The notes: a model not told the origin generated them from the sequence alone. Counted from the stretch's first letter, positions 6,991 to 15,694 are shown. The stretch: DNA of 64,000 bases from Mesorhizobium_B sp963522145 (GCA_963522145.1 CAUQXI010000017.1:1-64000), one strand, 5' to 3'. Numbers and translations are program-made.

Positions 6991-8688
6991 ATGCCTGTCA
7001 TCATCCGAACCGCCTCCCAGCCAATCAACCGGCTGTTCCTGCTGTCCTGCTCGGCGGCGGCATTTAGCGCCTGGCTGTGGCCGACACAGCCCGACGCCAG
7101 CCCGTTCGGCTTGGCGGTGGCGCTGATGGGCGGCGCGATTGCTGCCGCTGGCTTCACCCGCGCGATCAAGCTGTTGATCGAGGATTACCGGCTGCGCCGC
7201 AACGTGATGATCTCCGAATTCGTGACCGAAGATCACGGCTCGGCCTGCGAGGCCGACTGGGGCGAGGTTGTCGCGGCCGGGATGGATTATCCGGCCAACG
7301 GCAACTTCCTCGGGATGTTTGAGGGCGAGCGTCCGGTCTTTGCGCCAGCCAAGACGCCGTTCTCGCTGATCGAGATGCCGCCCGGCGCGGGCAAGACCGT
7401 CAACTACGTGCTTGGCAGCATCCTGCATCGCGCGCGGCTCGGCGCGTCCGTGATCGTGCCCGACCCGAAGCTTGAACTCGCCGTCATGGCAGGACGGCAG
7501 TTGGCGGCGCAGGGCTATGAGGTGTGGGTCGTCAATCCGACACGCGCCTTTGCCGAAGGTTGCGGCGATGTCGAGGTCAATCCGTATCAGGCGCTGGTCG
7601 ATGCTGCCTACGCGGATCATGACGGCCGCAAGGACGCGCCGAAGTTTGCGGCAGACTACGCGGAGCTGCACTATCCGACCGCAAAGGACGAGAAGAACCC
7701 GTTCTTCACGTTCGGTTCCCGGCGGACGATCGTGGCGGCGGCGCTGTACCAGGCGTTGGTCGATCCCGCGCACTGCACGCCGACGGATGTATACCAGCTG
7801 CTTGCCGATCCGGGCCGGTTTCTCGGCGCGCTGAAGGCTGCCCGCGACACGCTGGAGACGATCCGGCGCGATGATCCGCTGCTCGGTTATCTGCGCGGGG
7901 AGGCCGCTGGTCTGCTGCACCGTTCGGAGGTGAATGAAGAGAATTTCGGGGCGTTTCTGGAAGGCGCGACACAGCGGCTGACGCCGTTCAACGAGGCGGG
8001 GTGGCTCGGGGGTTACGGGCGCGCGCCGGTTTGCAATCTTGCGGAGCTGCGCGAACGGCAAGTGATCTTGTTCATCATGGCTCCGCTAAGCCATATGCGC
8101 GAGTTCTCGCCGTTTATCTCGCTGCTGAACCACAACATCATCGCCGCCTGCAAGGCGCGGCCAAACGGCCATCCGGTGCATATCGTCGGCGAGGAGGCGC
8201 TGAACTACCAGTTCAACAACCTCGTGTCCGACGTGGAGACGATGCGCGGCCTCGGTGTGTCGGCCGATTTCTATATCCAGTCGTTTCACGGGCTGGTTCA
8301 GCGCTACGGCCGCGACGCGGCGCTGGCGATCGAATCCTACACCGATGTCAAAATCTATGCGGGGCTGAACGCACTCGATCGCGCGCAGCACGTCTCCGAC
8401 ATGCTGTCGGAGGCGACAATCCGCAAGCAGGACTATTCCTACGAGGCGGTCGCCAAGAGCGTTGGCATATCGAGCCGCGAACTCGGGCGGCGGCTGATGA
8501 CGGCCAACGAAATCCTGACCATGCCGCGCGACAAGGCATGGGTGTTCGTGCGCGGCATGAACCCCATGCAGTTGACCATGGCCCATTACGGGCAGATCGC
8601 GCCGTGGCGCGACTGGGTCGATGCCAATCCCTTGGAGGGCAAGGCGCTCCGTGCCGATCCCCTCTTCACCCTTCACTATCCGGAGTGA
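6991..8688 (+). CDS. VirD4/TraG-type conjugative coupling protein
   Basis: This 565-residue coupling protein would bring a relaxosome to a type IV secretion channel and pump DNA. Two N-terminal hydrophobic segments (about residues 14-30 and 38-56) anchor it, and the Walker A is MPPGAGKT (about residues 130-137). Downstream segments TFGSRRTIVAAALYQALV and the coupling-protein-like LGVSADFYIQSFHGL-x5-GRDAA support the family. The usual Walker B DE is replaced by VHIVGEEALNY, with Gly at the Asp position. ATG 6991 has GGGAGA five bases upstream. No relaxase or mating-pair genes are visible, so the element may rely on genes further left or on a helper. Confidence 0.8.
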   Translation: MPVIIRTASQPINRLFLLSCSAAAFSAWLWPTQPDASPFGLAVALMGGAIAAAGFTRAIKLLIEDYRLRRNVMISEFVTEDHGSACEADWGEVVAAGMDYPANGNFLGMFEGERPVFAPAKTPFSLIEMPPGAGKTVNYVLGSILHRARLGASVIVPDPKLELAVMAGRQLAAQGYEVWVVNPTRAFAEGCGDVEVNPYQALVDAAYADHDGRKDAPKFAADYAELHYPTAKDEKNPFFTFGSRRTIVAAALYQALVDPAHCTPTDVYQLLADPGRFLGALKAARDTLETIRRDDPLLGYLRGEAAGLLHRSEVNEENFGAFLEGATQRLTPFNEAGWLGGYGRAPVCNLAELRERQVILFIMAPLSHMREFSPFISLLNHNIIAACKARPNGHPVHIVGEEALNYQFNNLVSDVETMRGLGVSADFYIQSFHGLVQRYGRDAALAIESYTDVKIYAGLNALDRAQHVSDMLSEATIRKQDYSYEAVAKSVGISSRELGRRLMTANEILTMPRDKAWVFVRGMNPMQLTMAHYGQIAPWRDWVDANPLEGKALRADPLFTLHYPE

Positions 8689-8693
8689 CGACG

Positions 8694-9065
8694 ATGGCGG
8701 ACTCCATTCGTGTAAGCTTCCCCGCAAAGCCCAAGGGCGGGCTTGGCGATCTGTTGCGCAGGCCCGGCGTGGGCGGCTGCGAAGTGGCCGGGCGCGGCCA
8801 CAAGCGGCCTGGTCCGCAGCGGACCCGCGTGCCGCTGGTCCGCGTTCGCCACATGCTGTGGGTCGTCGTGCTGGTGGCGGGTTTCATCGCCTCGAAGGTC
8901 TACGGCACTCCGCACCTGCTGACGACCTACAGCTACTACGGACCGCGCGAGTGGCCTGTTGCGAGCACCTGTAACTATTGGGGCCTGAGCAGCCAGACGA
9001 TCTCCGTCGACGGCGCATGCCGCCTGTTCCGCCTGCTAAAGGCGAAGGAGGCGCGTCATGGATGA
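8694..9065 (+). CDS. Small single-pass membrane protein beside coupling protein
   Basis: This 123-residue protein has a basic N-terminal half (about residues 1-50, rich in Arg/Lys/Gly/Pro) and one transmembrane helix (MLWVVVLVAGFIASKVYG, about residues 54-71). A short C-terminal domain with two cysteines (STCNYWG and GACRLF) follows. It begins five bases after the coupling-protein stop and overlaps the next gene by eight bases, so it belongs to the same operon and is probably an accessory transfer or membrane factor. It was not recognised as a named family. A much longer frame in the same phase runs back into the coupling-protein gene; the ATG at 8694 is chosen from the operon spacing. Confidence 0.6.
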   Translation: MADSIRVSFPAKPKGGLGDLLRRPGVGGCEVAGRGHKRPGPQRTRVPLVRVRHMLWVVVLVAGFIASKVYGTPHLLTTYSYYGPREWPVASTCNYWGLSSQTISVDGACRLFRLLKAKEARHG

Positions 9066-9549
9066 CAGGATCAAGACTTGGCCCGAAGTCGTCTTTCGAG
9101 ACGCAAAAAGGCCAAGGATGGATTTCCGGGAGGTCAATCCGGACCAGTTCGGCCGTGCCGATGGCAACATAGACACGGTACGACGGCTGGCGGCGGTCGA
9201 AACTCGCGCCGCCGCGATCAAGGAGCGGCTGCGCGCGCATGTGGCGCGAAACGAGAAGCTGTGGATCGCCAACGAGGCCGGGACACTGCTCCGGACGCGT
9301 GCCGCGCCGCCTGCCAACGCGCCGGTCAAGATTACCGGTGCTGAGGCGGCCAAAAGCCTGACGCTAGTGGCGCAACGAAATGTGCGCGCCCGCGTCACGC
9401 GGCGGATGACGGCCCTGAACACGGCCAAGGCGCGGATGTCGAACGCCATCGTCCGAAGCGCGCCGGACCAAAAGCCGATGGAATCGGAACAGAAGGAGCG
9501 GCCGCAGTTGCGGCCCTCGTTTAGAAAAACGAACCGCTTGAAAGTGTGA
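9058..9549 (+). CDS. Basic protein of the transfer-gene operon, unknown function
   Basis: This 163-residue hydrophilic and strongly basic protein is mostly predicted helical, with repeated Arg/Lys-Ala patterns (VETRAAAIKERLRAHVARN and VRARVTRRMTALNTAKARM). There is no signal peptide, membrane segment or enzyme motif. Its start ATG overlaps the stop of the preceding gene (ATGGATGA), showing tight coupling with the coupling-protein operon. A nucleic-acid-binding accessory role in DNA transfer is plausible from charge and context only. Confidence 0.6.
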   Translation: MDDRIKTWPEVVFRDAKRPRMDFREVNPDQFGRADGNIDTVRRLAAVETRAAAIKERLRAHVARNEKLWIANEAGTLLRTRAAPPANAPVKITGAEAAKSLTLVAQRNVRARVTRRMTALNTAKARMSNAIVRSAPDQKPMESEQKERPQLRPSFRKTNRLKV

Positions 9550-9694
9550 TTATTTGGGAAGGCAAGTCGTCAAACCACACGATGGTATGCCATTCCAGTA
9601 AATGCAGAGTAATTAGCGTGATGTTTGCTCAAATGCTCTTGTATTATGGAATTAGACTTCAGAAAGATCGCAGGAAGAGAAAAGGAGCACGACC

Positions 9695-10027
9695 GTGAAC
9701 GAATTTTCCGCCGACGGACTTGAGACGGACGGTGTAACCCCCGCCATAGGCGGCGAGGCCGCCAGCATCCCGTCCTTGCCCGCCTTTGACCCGGGCAAGT
9801 ACCGGGCCGAACTCGCGGACCTTAAGCTGACGGACGAACAGGAGCGTGAGCTTTTGGCGACACTCTGGAGCATCAGGTATAACTTCGTCGAATTCGGCTT
9901 CCGCACGGATGTCTGCGCGATGATCTTTGAAGGTCAGGAAACTATTGAGGATGAAGTGTCCGGCCCTGTAGATTCATTGGGCAAAGTCTTTCGGGAGAAC
10001 AGCCGCACGGATCGGGGGCCGATATGA
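9695..10027 (+). CDS. Small acidic protein coupled to the recombinase
   Basis: This 110-residue acidic protein has a disordered-looking, Pro/Gly-rich first 35 residues and a helical C-terminal half (LADLKLTDEQERELLATLW, then SIRYNFVEFGFRTDVCAMIF). Its stop overlaps the recombinase start as ATGA, so the two are made together. Small genes coupled to large serine recombinases can be recombination directionality factors or regulators, but this is inference from position; acidic charge is unusual for a DNA-binding factor. The 145-base AT-rich gap before it should hold the promoter. Confidence 0.6.
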   Translation: MNEFSADGLETDGVTPAIGGEAASIPSLPAFDPGKYRAELADLKLTDEQERELLATLWSIRYNFVEFGFRTDVCAMIFEGQETIEDEVSGPVDSLGKVFRENSRTDRGPI

Positions 10028-11619
10028 GCGAACATGAAAAACGACACGCCATCATATACTGCCGTGTCTCGGACCCCAAGCAGTCGCGTGTCGGCGACGG
10101 CCTGAGCTCGCAGGAGACGCGCTGCCGCGAATTTGCGCGCGGACGCGGCTACGACGTGGTCGAGGTGTTCAAGGACGACTTCACCGGCGCGCAGGCCAAC
10201 CGGCCCGCCATGAAAGCCATGCTGGCCTTTCTGCGCGGCCGCCGGGTCGAGGCTCCTGTCGTGATTATCGACGACATATCACGCTTGGCGCGCGACCTGG
10301 GCGCACACTGGGAGCTGCGCCTCGCGATTACCAAGGCGGGCGGCACGCTGGAGTCGCCGTCCGTCAAGTTCGGCGAAGATGCCGACTCCACCTTCATCGA
10401 AAACGTGCTGGCGAGTTCCGCGCAGCATCAGCGGCAGAAGAATGCCGAGCAGACCAAGAACCGCATGCGCGCCCGCGTCATGAATGGTTATTGGGTGTTT
10501 CAGGCTCCGCACGGGTACAAATACGAGCGCGTCACGGGTCGCGGTCAGATGCTGAAGCGCCACGAGCCGGTCGCGTCGATCGTTCAGGAAGCGTTGGAAG
10601 GCTATGCCTCAGGCCGCTTCGAGCTTCAGGCGGACGTGATGCGTTTCCTTCAGGACAACCCGCTGTTTCCGAAGGATGGCACGGGCATCGTCCGCAACGA
10701 GCGTGTGTCGCAGCTGCTGAGACAGCCTGCCTATGCGGGTTATATCGAGGTGCCGAGTTGGGACGTGTCGCTGCGCAAGGGACAGCACAAGCCGCTGATC
10801 AGCTTGGAGACGTGGCAGCGTATTCGCAGCCGGTTGGCGGGCGGGTTTGCCGCGCCCCGGCGCAAGAACGTCAACGAGGATTTTGCGTTGCGCGGCTTCG
10901 TTCTCTGCAACGACTGCGAGACGCCTTTGACGGCTTGCTGGTCGAAGGGGAGGACCAAGCATCATCCCTACTACCTCTGCCAGAAGCGCGGCTGCGCGAG
11001 CTGCGGCAAGTCGATCCGCCGCGATGTGATCGAAGGGGAGTTTGAGACCCTTCTGCAAACCGTGCAGCCGAGCGAAAACCTGTTCCGCGTCGCGGCCTCG
11101 ATGTTCGAAGATCTGTGGAACCGGCGTCTCGCTCAGAGCGAGGCGCAGAAGGCGACGCTGAAGGACGAACTGGCCGCGAAGGAAAAGCAGGTCGGGCAAC
11201 TGCTCGACCGCATCCTTGACGTGTCGGTGCCGAGCGTGATCGCCACCTATGAAGCACGCATCCGAAAGCTCGAAGCTGAGAAGCTGTTGATCGAGGAAAA
11301 GCTTGCCTCGGCAGGGCGTCCGGCCAGCACCTTCGGCGACACACTTCGAACCGCACTGGACTTCCTGTCAAACCCTTGGAATCTATGGAGTTTGGGTCGC
11401 CTGGAAGACCGCCGCGCGGTGCTTCGGCTGACCTTTGCCGACCGGTTGCGCTATGACCGGAAAACAGGACTTCGAACCGGCGGATTATCGCTGCCGTTCA
11501 AGGTTTTAGGGGAGATTTTCGGCGGAAATTTAGAGATGGCGCGCCCGAAGAGATTCGAACTCCTGACCCCCAGATTCGTAGTCTGGTGCTCTATCCAGCT
11601 GAGCTACGGGCGCGCTTGA
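10024..11619 (+). CDS. Large serine recombinase (island integrase)
   Basis: This 531-residue site-specific recombinase would insert and excise the island. The N-terminal resolvase domain begins AIIYCRVSDPKQS, with catalytic S16 and conserved R14, and has DDISRLARDL as the expected downstream motif. The recombinase domain follows (HGYKYERV, RLLRQPAYAGYI region), then a zinc ribbon (CNDC and CQKRGCASC, about residues 298-328), a coiled coil (about 360-430) and a C-terminal helical part. It is coupled by ATGA to the small upstream gene. Residues 506-530 are encoded by the antisense of the tRNA-Arg gene and the stop lies in chromosomal DNA, so the excised circle would encode a different C-terminus. 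Confidence 0.88.
   Translation: MSEHEKRHAIIYCRVSDPKQSRVGDGLSSQETRCREFARGRGYDVVEVFKDDFTGAQANRPAMKAMLAFLRGRRVEAPVVIIDDISRLARDLGAHWELRLAITKAGGTLESPSVKFGEDADSTFIENVLASSAQHQRQKNAEQTKNRMRARVMNGYWVFQAPHGYKYERVTGRGQMLKRHEPVASIVQEALEGYASGRFELQADVMRFLQDNPLFPKDGTGIVRNERVSQLLRQPAYAGYIEVPSWDVSLRKGQHKPLISLETWQRIRSRLAGGFAAPRRKNVNEDFALRGFVLCNDCETPLTACWSKGRTKHHPYYLCQKRGCASCGKSIRRDVIEGEFETLLQTVQPSENLFRVAASMFEDLWNRRLAQSEAQKATLKDELAAKEKQVGQLLDRILDVSVPSVIATYEARIRKLEAEKLLIEEKLASAGRPASTFGDTLRTALDFLSNPWNLWSLGRLEDRRAVLRLTFADRLRYDRKTGLRTGGLSLPFKVLGEIFGGNLEMARPKRFELLTPRFVVWCSIQLSYGRA
11537..11613 (-). tRNA. tRNA-Arg (anticodon ACG), island attachment locus
   Basis: On the minus strand the sequence folds as a 77-base tRNA: acceptor GCGCCCG pairing with CGGGCGC, D arm GCTC...GAGC, anticodon stem CCAGA/TCTGG with loop CTACGAA (anticodon ACG, read as ICG in the cell), T arm with GTTCGAATC, discriminator G and an encoded CCA (11537-11539). 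It reads arginine CGN codons. Its 3' end faces the mobile island and the recombinase frame runs through it, which is the usual geometry of an attachment site. The tRNA appears intact after integration. Confidence 0.96.
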
Positions 11620-11752
11620 GGCGTATTGCTACGGCCTGACGGCGAGGCTGATGAAGACCTCGCGCCGATGAACGCGACATAACGGGCGGCGGTGGGAATT
11701 GCAAGCCGGAAGCGCAGGCCGGTCGGAGTTTGATCAGACACGCTCAACGCCA

Positions 11753-13249
11753 TCACGAGGCCAGGCGCAACGCCTCGGCGTTTTGCAGGCCGGCGGTCTG
11801 ATCGGGAATGGTGACGGTGAAAACGGTGCGCCCGCCGGCACTTTCCGCAAGTTCCACATCGCCGCCATGCAGGCGTGCCAGCTCGCGCGCGATCACGAGA
11901 CCGAGGCCGGTCCCGCCGGCGCGCGCCGAACCGCGGAAGGCAGAGAACAGGTTTTCGCGCGCCGCCTGAGGAAGGCCGGGGCCCGTATCGGTGACCACCA
12001 GACGCGAGACGCGGCCGGATCGCGCCGCTTCCACCGTCAGGCGGCGCACAACCGCCTCGCTGTTGTCGCCTGCCATCGCCTGCACGGCGTTGCGGCACAG
12101 ATTGCTGAGGATGCGGAACAGCTGCTCGGAATCCGCATCCACCTCGAAGCCCGGATGGACCGCGTTGACCAATTCTATTCCCTCCGCCGCCGGGTCGAGG
12201 GCAGACACGCCGAGCACCTCATCCACAAGCATGTGGAGGCGAACCCTTCGGCGCGCAGGCGGCGCTTCCGGTGCGCGCCCATAGGCCATCACGCGTTCCG
12301 TGTAGCCAACCGCGCGATCAAGCGTGCGCAAGAGCTTGGGCGCGAAGGACTGAACGGTGGGATCCTCCACCAGGCGGAGGCGATCCGAGATGAGTTGGGC
12401 GGAGGCGAGGATGTTGCGCAGATCGTGATTGATCTTGGAAACGGCAAGGCCCAGATCGGCCAGATGCTTCTGCTCGCCCAGCATGCGCCGCACGCGCTCC
12501 TGCATGAGGGAAAGCTCGCCCACAGCCACGCCGATCTCGTCGGAACGATGAGAAAGCGGGATGATGCGTGAGGCGTCATCGGGGAGGTCGGCGAAAGCGA
12601 GCATGGAGCGCGTCATGCTGCGGATCGGGCGGATCATCACGCGGTCTATCGCGAGATAAACCAGGAGCGCCGAGAAGATCGAGATCAGAGCGGACAGAAG
12701 CGCGATGTTGCGCGAGTAAACCAGCATCGCGGCGCGGAGCTTGGAGTCCGGCACGACCAGCTCGAATTCTTCCGAGCTGTCGCCCACGGAGCCGGAAACG
12801 CGGAGCATGCGTCCGCCGCCGTGGAACAGCGTGTCGAGCGCGTCGCCCATAGCTTCCACCGGATTGACGTCGGACAGGTCGATTTGATCGTCAACACGCG
12901 GCGGCGTCTCGGTCGCGACCAGGAGGCGCGACGTTGCGCTGTTGCGCACGGCGATGGCCTTGATCCCGATCACGCGCAGAACATTGTTTTGCGCAGGTCG
13001 CGACAGGCCCGACGCGTCCCCCTCGACGAGGGCGATGCCCACCGCAGCCGCAGTTCCCAATCGCTCTTCCAGCCAGCGGATGCGGAAATTCGCGATGGAA
13101 GGAAGGAAGATCAGCACTTCGGCCAACAGCACGAAGATGATGGTGAGCAAGAGCAGCTTGAGCGAAAGCCCGTGCGACAAGGGAACCTTGGCGGGCACAC
13201 CGACCGCCGGTCGCAAGATCGGGATTTCGGTGGCGGCTGCCTCGCTCAT
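11753..13249 (-). CDS. Membrane sensor histidine kinase
   Basis: This 498-residue kinase has a first transmembrane helix at about residues 29-50, a periplasmic sensor region of about 130 residues, a second helix at about 185-207 and a HAMP linker (DRVMIRPIRSMTRSM). The dimerisation box has phospho-accepting H275 in the context SKINHDLRNIL, followed by an HATPase domain with N-box ILSNLCRNAVQAM and G-boxes VTDTGPGLP and GGTGLGLVI. The acceptor His is followed by Asp rather than the more common Glu. No response regulator gene lies nearby, so it is an orphan kinase whose partner and signal cannot be read from the window. Confidence 0.85.
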   Translation of the reverse strand: MSEAAATEIPILRPAVGVPAKVPLSHGLSLKLLLLTIIFVLLAEVLIFLPSIANFRIRWLEERLGTAAAVGIALVEGDASGLSRPAQNNVLRVIGIKAIAVRNSATSRLLVATETPPRVDDQIDLSDVNPVEAMGDALDTLFHGGGRMLRVSGSVGDSSEEFELVVPDSKLRAAMLVYSRNIALLSALISIFSALLVYLAIDRVMIRPIRSMTRSMLAFADLPDDASRIIPLSHRSDEIGVAVGELSLMQERVRRMLGEQKHLADLGLAVSKINHDLRNILASAQLISDRLRLVEDPTVQSFAPKLLRTLDRAVGYTERVMAYGRAPEAPPARRRVRLHMLVDEVLGVSALDPAAEGIELVNAVHPGFEVDADSEQLFRILSNLCRNAVQAMAGDNSEAVVRRLTVEAARSGRVSRLVVTDTGPGLPQAARENLFSAFRGSARAGGTGLGLVIARELARLHGGDVELAESAGGRTVFTVTIPDQTAGLQNAEALRLAS

Positions 13250-13318
13250 GCCCCGTCTTCCACGCGTTTCGCGCCCTGCCTCAAATGGCTCTGTCTCAAG
13301 CGTGAAGCGCCGTTGCGT

Positions 13319-14746
13319 TCAGCCCCAAAGCCGGAGGAAATGTAAGAATTTGCGCAGCCAAGGGTTCCGAGCCGCACTGGCAAAATAGGCGACCGCCGCC
13401 CGCCGTCCAGCCTCCCCGAAGGTCGGATAGGGCGCGACATAGCGCGCCACATCACCAAGCGTCAGCTTTTTCGCGACCGCGAGCGACCAGAGATGGATGC
13501 TTTCGCCGGCATGCGCGCCTGCGATGCCGACGCCGAGGATCTTTCCGCCGCGCCCTGCAATCACCTTCACGAGGCCCGCCGTTTCACCCTCGGCCTGGGC
13601 GCGGTCGTTTTCGTTGAACGGGCATCGATGCACGGAAAAGCGCAACCCTTCAGCCCTAGCCCGGGCTTCGGTTCGGCCGATCTGCGCGAGTTCGGGCGAG
13701 GTGTAGGTGACATGGGGAATGTGCGCGGGGTTCGCACAAACGGGCAGGCGAAAGAGAGTTGCGCGAATGACGAGGCCGGCATGATAGCTGGCTGCGTGAG
13801 TGAGGCGCGGGCTGCCGGCCACGACGTCTCCCACGGCATAGATGCGCCGGTTGCTTGTGCGCAGGCCGGAAGAAACCACGATGCCGTCGCCACCAAAGGA
13901 AACGCCGGCTTGTTCGAGACCCAGGGAGCCCGTCCTCGCTTTCCGGCCCGTCGCGACCAGGAGATGACTGCCTTCGATTACGCGTTTCTCGCCTTCGGCG
14001 CTCTCGGCAAACAGACGAATGCGGTCGTCGGCGTGCTCCACCCGTATTACCTTTGTGCGCTCCAGGATCGTCACGCCTTCCGCGCGCAGGCGCGTTCTCA
14101 CCACCTGCACCAGTTCGGGATCATCGCGGCCGAGCATCGCGCCGCGGCCGATCAGGGTCACATCTGCACCCAGACGCCGGCAGGCTTGGGCCAGTTCAAC
14201 GCCGACCGGTCCGGCGCCGACAATGATGAGATGATCAAAGCCCGCCTGGCACGCGAAGATCGTTTCATTGGTGAGATAGGGAACACTGCCGAGGCCCGGT
14301 ATGTCGGGAATGGCGGGCGTCGATCCGGTGGCGACCACGAAGCGGCGCGCTCGGACCAGCTGGTTGCCGGCCTGAAGGGTGTGCCGGTCGATGAAGCGGG
14401 CTTCCGCCTCCATAACCTGGACGCCCAATCCGGTGAAGCGCTCAACGGAATCGTTCGGCGCGATCGCGGCGATCGTGTTTTGCAGATGGGCCTCTACCCC
14501 CGGCCAGTCGGTGCGTGGCGGATCGAGCAGAACGCCGAAGGAGTGTGCGTCGCGCGCAGCCTGGGCGTGGAACGCGGCGGCAAGCAGCGCCTTGGAAGGC
14601 ACGCAGCCGGTGTGGAGGCAGTCGCCGCCCATGCGGTTGCGCTCGACCAGCACGACGGAAACGCCGAAGGCCGCGGCGCCCGCCGCGACCGAGAGCCCGC
14701 CCGAGCCCGCGCCGATCACGCAGATGTCGGGCGCAAGCGTCGTCAC
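13319..14746 (-). CDS. MerA/Lpd-like FAD-dependent pyridine nucleotide-disulfide oxidoreductase
   Basis: This 475-residue flavoprotein has an N-terminal FAD Rossmann motif DICVIGAGSGGLSVAAGAA, a redox disulfide in GGDCLHTGCVPSKALL, an NAD(P)H motif IIVGAGPVGVELAQ, the second FAD motif IYAVGDV and a dimerisation domain. The C-terminal HPTxxE dyad of lipoamide dehydrogenases reads YPTFGE, so the catalytic His is replaced by Tyr; there is also no mercuric-reductase N-terminal HMA domain. A generic membrane-linked oxidoreductase is therefore safer than either named enzyme. The GTG start at 14746 overlaps the stop of the TVP38 gene as GTGA, indicating translational coupling. Confidence 0.82.
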   Translation of the reverse strand: MTTLAPDICVIGAGSGGLSVAAGAAAFGVSVVLVERNRMGGDCLHTGCVPSKALLAAAFHAQAARDAHSFGVLLDPPRTDWPGVEAHLQNTIAAIAPNDSVERFTGLGVQVMEAEARFIDRHTLQAGNQLVRARRFVVATGSTPAIPDIPGLGSVPYLTNETIFACQAGFDHLIIVGAGPVGVELAQACRRLGADVTLIGRGAMLGRDDPELVQVVRTRLRAEGVTILERTKVIRVEHADDRIRLFAESAEGEKRVIEGSHLLVATGRKARTGSLGLEQAGVSFGGDGIVVSSGLRTSNRRIYAVGDVVAGSPRLTHAASYHAGLVIRATLFRLPVCANPAHIPHVTYTSPELAQIGRTEARARAEGLRFSVHRCPFNENDRAQAEGETAGLVKVIAGRGGKILGVGIAGAHAGESIHLWSLAVAKKLTLGDVARYVAPYPTFGEAGRRAAVAYFASAARNPWLRKFLHFLRLWG

Positions 14747-15537
14747 GCGGCGGCAGCCGGCGCGCTCCAGCGGCGCTTCACCAGCGCGGCGACCGCCGCA
14801 ACTGCTGCGAGGGCGCCGAAGGCGATCGTGAGTTCGGGCGTGACGAGGTCCGCCAGGCCGACATTCCGGCCGGAGGCCTTTGCCGCCACCAGCACGCTGT
14901 CCACCCCCTCGCCCAGCCAGGCATAGGCAAAGGCGGCGGGCATGATGCCGAGAAGGGTGGCGGCCACGAAGGTGCGGAGGCGCACATCGAACAAGGCAGG
15001 CGCGATGTTGACGGCGACGAATGGGATAAAGGGCGCAAGGCGGAGAACGAGGAGGTAGCCAAAGGCGTTGGCGCGGAAACCTTCTGCGAGGCGCGCGCCC
15101 CATGAGCCGACCCGGCGGCGCAGAAAGCCGCCGAATGCCGTGCGAGCGGCGAGGAAAAGCAAGGTGGCGCCGGTTGTTGCCGCGCAGATCGCCACGACGC
15201 CGCCGAGGCACCAGCCGAACAGGAAGCCCGAGAAGATCGTCAGGATCGACGCGGCAGGAAAAGAAAAGGCTACGGCCAGGGCGTAGAGGACCGCGAAAAT
15301 CAGGGGTGCCGCAATCGGCGCTTCCGCCACGAGCGTTCTCATTCCGTCGCGCTGCTGCGCGAGATAATCGAGGGACAAGTAGTGATGGAGGCCGAAGGCA
15401 TAGCCGAGCAGGAGGCCGGCTGCGATCGCCAGAACCGGCGCATAGCGGCGAAAGCCGATGCGTCGATCCGCCTGTTCCGCCTGTTCCGCCCGCGCGGTCT
15501 CATCCGCCGCGGTGCCGGCGGCCGCACCTTCGGTCAT
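14743..15537 (-). CDS. TVP38/TMEM64 (DedA-like) family membrane protein
   Basis: This 264-residue inner-membrane protein has about six hydrophobic segments. The SNARE-associated/VTT core is clear: AFSFPAASILTIFSGFLFG, then TGATLLFLAARTAFGG, and the second half RLAPFIPFVAVNIAPALF with LLGIMPAAFAYAWLGEG. Members are linked to membrane lipid or undecaprenyl-carrier scrambling, but the bacterial YdjX/YdjZ branch is not well assigned. The start at 15537 is chosen for its AAGGGAAG site six bases upstream; an ATG at 15600 is possible. It is coupled to the flavoprotein gene, a pairing that also occurs as fusions in other bacteria. Confidence 0.85.
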   Translation of the reverse strand: MTEGAAAGTAADETARAEQAEQADRRIGFRRYAPVLAIAAGLLLGYAFGLHHYLSLDYLAQQRDGMRTLVAEAPIAAPLIFAVLYALAVAFSFPAASILTIFSGFLFGWCLGGVVAICAATTGATLLFLAARTAFGGFLRRRVGSWGARLAEGFRANAFGYLLVLRLAPFIPFVAVNIAPALFDVRLRTFVAATLLGIMPAAFAYAWLGEGVDSVLVAAKASGRNVGLADLVTPELTIAFGALAAVAAVAALVKRRWSAPAAAA

Positions 15538-15694
15538 GATTCTTCCCTTGTGCCCCAACAGACGCCTCTTCCATCGCTGAAGCAGCCGAAACAGTGACAT
15601 GCGCCGCTGCAGGCAGCTTCGCAAGACTGCGCTTCCAGCCTCACCGGCTTTTGAAAGCCTCACGCTTCCGAACCGCCGGACGAGTTGGGGTTGA

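Noticed and set aside
6715..8061. A 448-residue minus-strand frame opposite the coupling-protein gene
   Set aside because: It is Arg/His/Gln-rich and without motifs, whereas the plus strand encodes a clear ATPase.
13493..14926. A 477-residue open frame opposite the flavoprotein gene
   Set aside because: It is antisense to a gene with clear FAD and NAD motifs; residues look random.
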